A stretch of DNA of 6,812 nucleotides, taken from Bacteroidetes bacterium QH_1_64_81. GTDB lineage: Bacteria; Bacteroidota; Rhodothermia; Rhodothermales; Salinibacteraceae. Under the pieces are notes generated by a model. That model was given only the letters and a program-made list of their open reading frames with translations. It was not told the DNA's origin and searched no databases. The stretch covers positions 1,467-8,278 of the forward strand of contig PXSX01000075.1 in assembly GCA_003022655.1 (NCBI GenBank), written 5' to 3'. The position numbers and the translations under genes are program-made. Positions 5,907-6,812 of this stretch are shown piece by piece (position 1 is the first letter of the stretch; the number at the start of each line of letters is the position of its first letter).

Positions 5907-6812
5907 ATGTCTCGCTGCTTCCCGGCTTTGTTTGGTATCGGTTTCCTGATCCTGCTGCTCGCCGGCCCGGCACGGGCCCAAGATACGTCCGACGTAGCTT
6001 TTCGCGTGCAGATGCCCGACAGCGTCGTGGTGACGGCCACCCGTGGGCCCTCGGCGCTGGAGGAGACCGGTCGTCGCGTCACGGTCTACACGCAGCAGGA
6101 CATTCAGGCCCTCTCGGTCAACAGCCTGGATCAGTTGCTCGACGTGGTGGCGGGGCTCGACGTGCAGAGCCGCGGCGGCTTCGGGGTGCAGAGCGACCTG
6201 ACGATGCGGGGCTCTACCTTCAACGGCGTGCTCCTGCTCCTCGACGGCGCCCGCGTCAACGACCCGTACACGGGTCACTTTCTGATGGATCTACCGGTAC
6301 CTCTCTCCGAGATTGCCCGCATAGAGGTGCTGCGCGGGCCCGCCACGGCCCTCTACGGCCCGGACGCGCTGGGCGGCGTGGTGCACCTCCTCACGAGCAC
6401 CGCCCTGCGCAACGGATCGGGGCGGGACGTGGGCACGTCGGTTCGGGTCGACGCGCGCTACGGCAAGAATAACCTCTACGACGTGGGCGGGGCAGCCCGC
6501 ACCGTGGGCGAGACCACGGCCGTGAGCACGGCGGCCTCGGCGCAGGGCAGCGACGGCCAAACCGTGTCGGCGGCCGAGCCGCCCGATGACTCCGACCTGC
6601 CGAGCACCGTGCAGACCGATTTTTCCCGGCAGGCCGCCACCGCCGCGGTGTCCCGCAATCTGGGTGGTGCAACGCTCTATGCCCGGGCCGGGGTGGATGA
6701 CCGCGAATTCGGGGCCTACCACTACTACACGGACTTTTCCACGGACCGGGCCCGCGAGGCCACCTCTACGTTCTGGCTGCAGAGCCGCCTGTCGAGTGCG
6801 GGCGCGACGGAC
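5907..6812 (+). CDS. TonB-dependent outer-membrane receptor (BtuB/CirA-like), N-terminal part, cut by window end
   Basis: 302 codons are open to the window end. A signal peptide (1-24, cleaved at A-R-A/Q) is followed by a TonB-box-like SVVVTATR (39-46) and a standard plug domain: LDQLLDVVAGLDVQSRGGFGVQSDLTMRG (74-102), VLLLLDGARVNDPYTG (108-123), and the signature IEVLRGPATALYGPDALGGVVHLLT (139-163). The barrel begins at about 170 and is truncated, since such receptors usually run to 600-700 residues. Unlike the other receptor here it lacks the carboxypeptidase-regulatory-like domain, so the two belong to different subgroups. An acidic insertion AAEPPDDSDLPS (222-233) fits an extracellular loop of a halophile. 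The ATG at 5907 is chosen because it opens the signal peptide. A cobalamin, siderophore or other ligand cannot be told apart from this fragment. It is transcribed away from the rhodanese gene. Confidence 0.93.
   Translation, partial: MSRCFPALFGIGFLILLLAGPARAQDTSDVAFRVQMPDSVVVTATRGPSALEETGRRVTVYTQQDIQALSVNSLDQLLDVVAGLDVQSRGGFGVQSDLTMRGSTFNGVLLLLDGARVNDPYTGHFLMDLPVPLSEIARIEVLRGPATALYGPDALGGVVHLLTSTALRNGSGRDVGTSVRVDARYGKNNLYDVGGAARTVGETTAVSTAASAQGSDGQTVSAAEPPDDSDLPSTVQTDFSRQAATAAVSRNLGGATLYARAGVDDREFGAYHYYTDFSTDRAREATSTFWLQSRLSSAGATD

Noticed and set aside
5742..6278. 178-codon minus-strand frame opposite the second receptor
   Set aside because: It is antisense to a clear signal peptide plus plug domain; no features of its own.

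Overview
The window looks like chromosomal DNA of a GC-rich, halophilic member of the Rhodothermota/Bacteroidota, most like Salinibacter. This rests on three things: very high GC at third codon positions, acidic proteins (for example the rhodanese and the DUF4249 lipoprotein), and a TonB receptor with an N-terminal carboxypeptidase-regulatory-like domain next to a DUF4249 lipoprotein, which is a typical Bacteroidota pairing. The genus is inferred from memory, not from a search.

Layout. Positions 1-588 (minus) hold the N-terminal 196 codons of fabF, the fatty-acid condensing enzyme 3-oxoacyl-ACP synthase II, cut by the window edge. It has no ATG/GTG/TTG start in frame. Positions 589-1305 have no convincing gene but hold a cluster of palindromic repeat remnants. 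Positions 1306-2238 (minus) encode a DUF4249 lipoprotein and 2380-4695 (minus) a complete TonB-dependent receptor. These two probably form one outer-membrane uptake unit, receptor first. Positions 4696-5349 are non-coding: a possible receptor promoter with an inverted repeat, a Rho-independent terminator reading minus, and an intact 160-bp palindromic MITE-like element. Positions 5350-5691 (minus) encode a small single-domain rhodanese. Positions 5907-6812 (plus) are the start of a second, BtuB/CirA-type TonB-dependent receptor cut by the window end.

The most interesting signal is the family of small palindromic elements. The intact copy (5190-5349) has 11-bp perfect terminal inverted repeats, a central hairpin core and a 3-bp TTA duplication that is exactly the TAA stop codon of the rhodanese gene. 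It landed between that gene and its terminator and left an intact stop codon. A diverged relative lies at about 995-1160, a fragment of that relative's arm at about 876-921, and a single end of the intact type at 593-622, directly against the start of fabF. That last one coincides with the missing fabF start codon. No larger new system (defence, CRISPR, phage) is visible.
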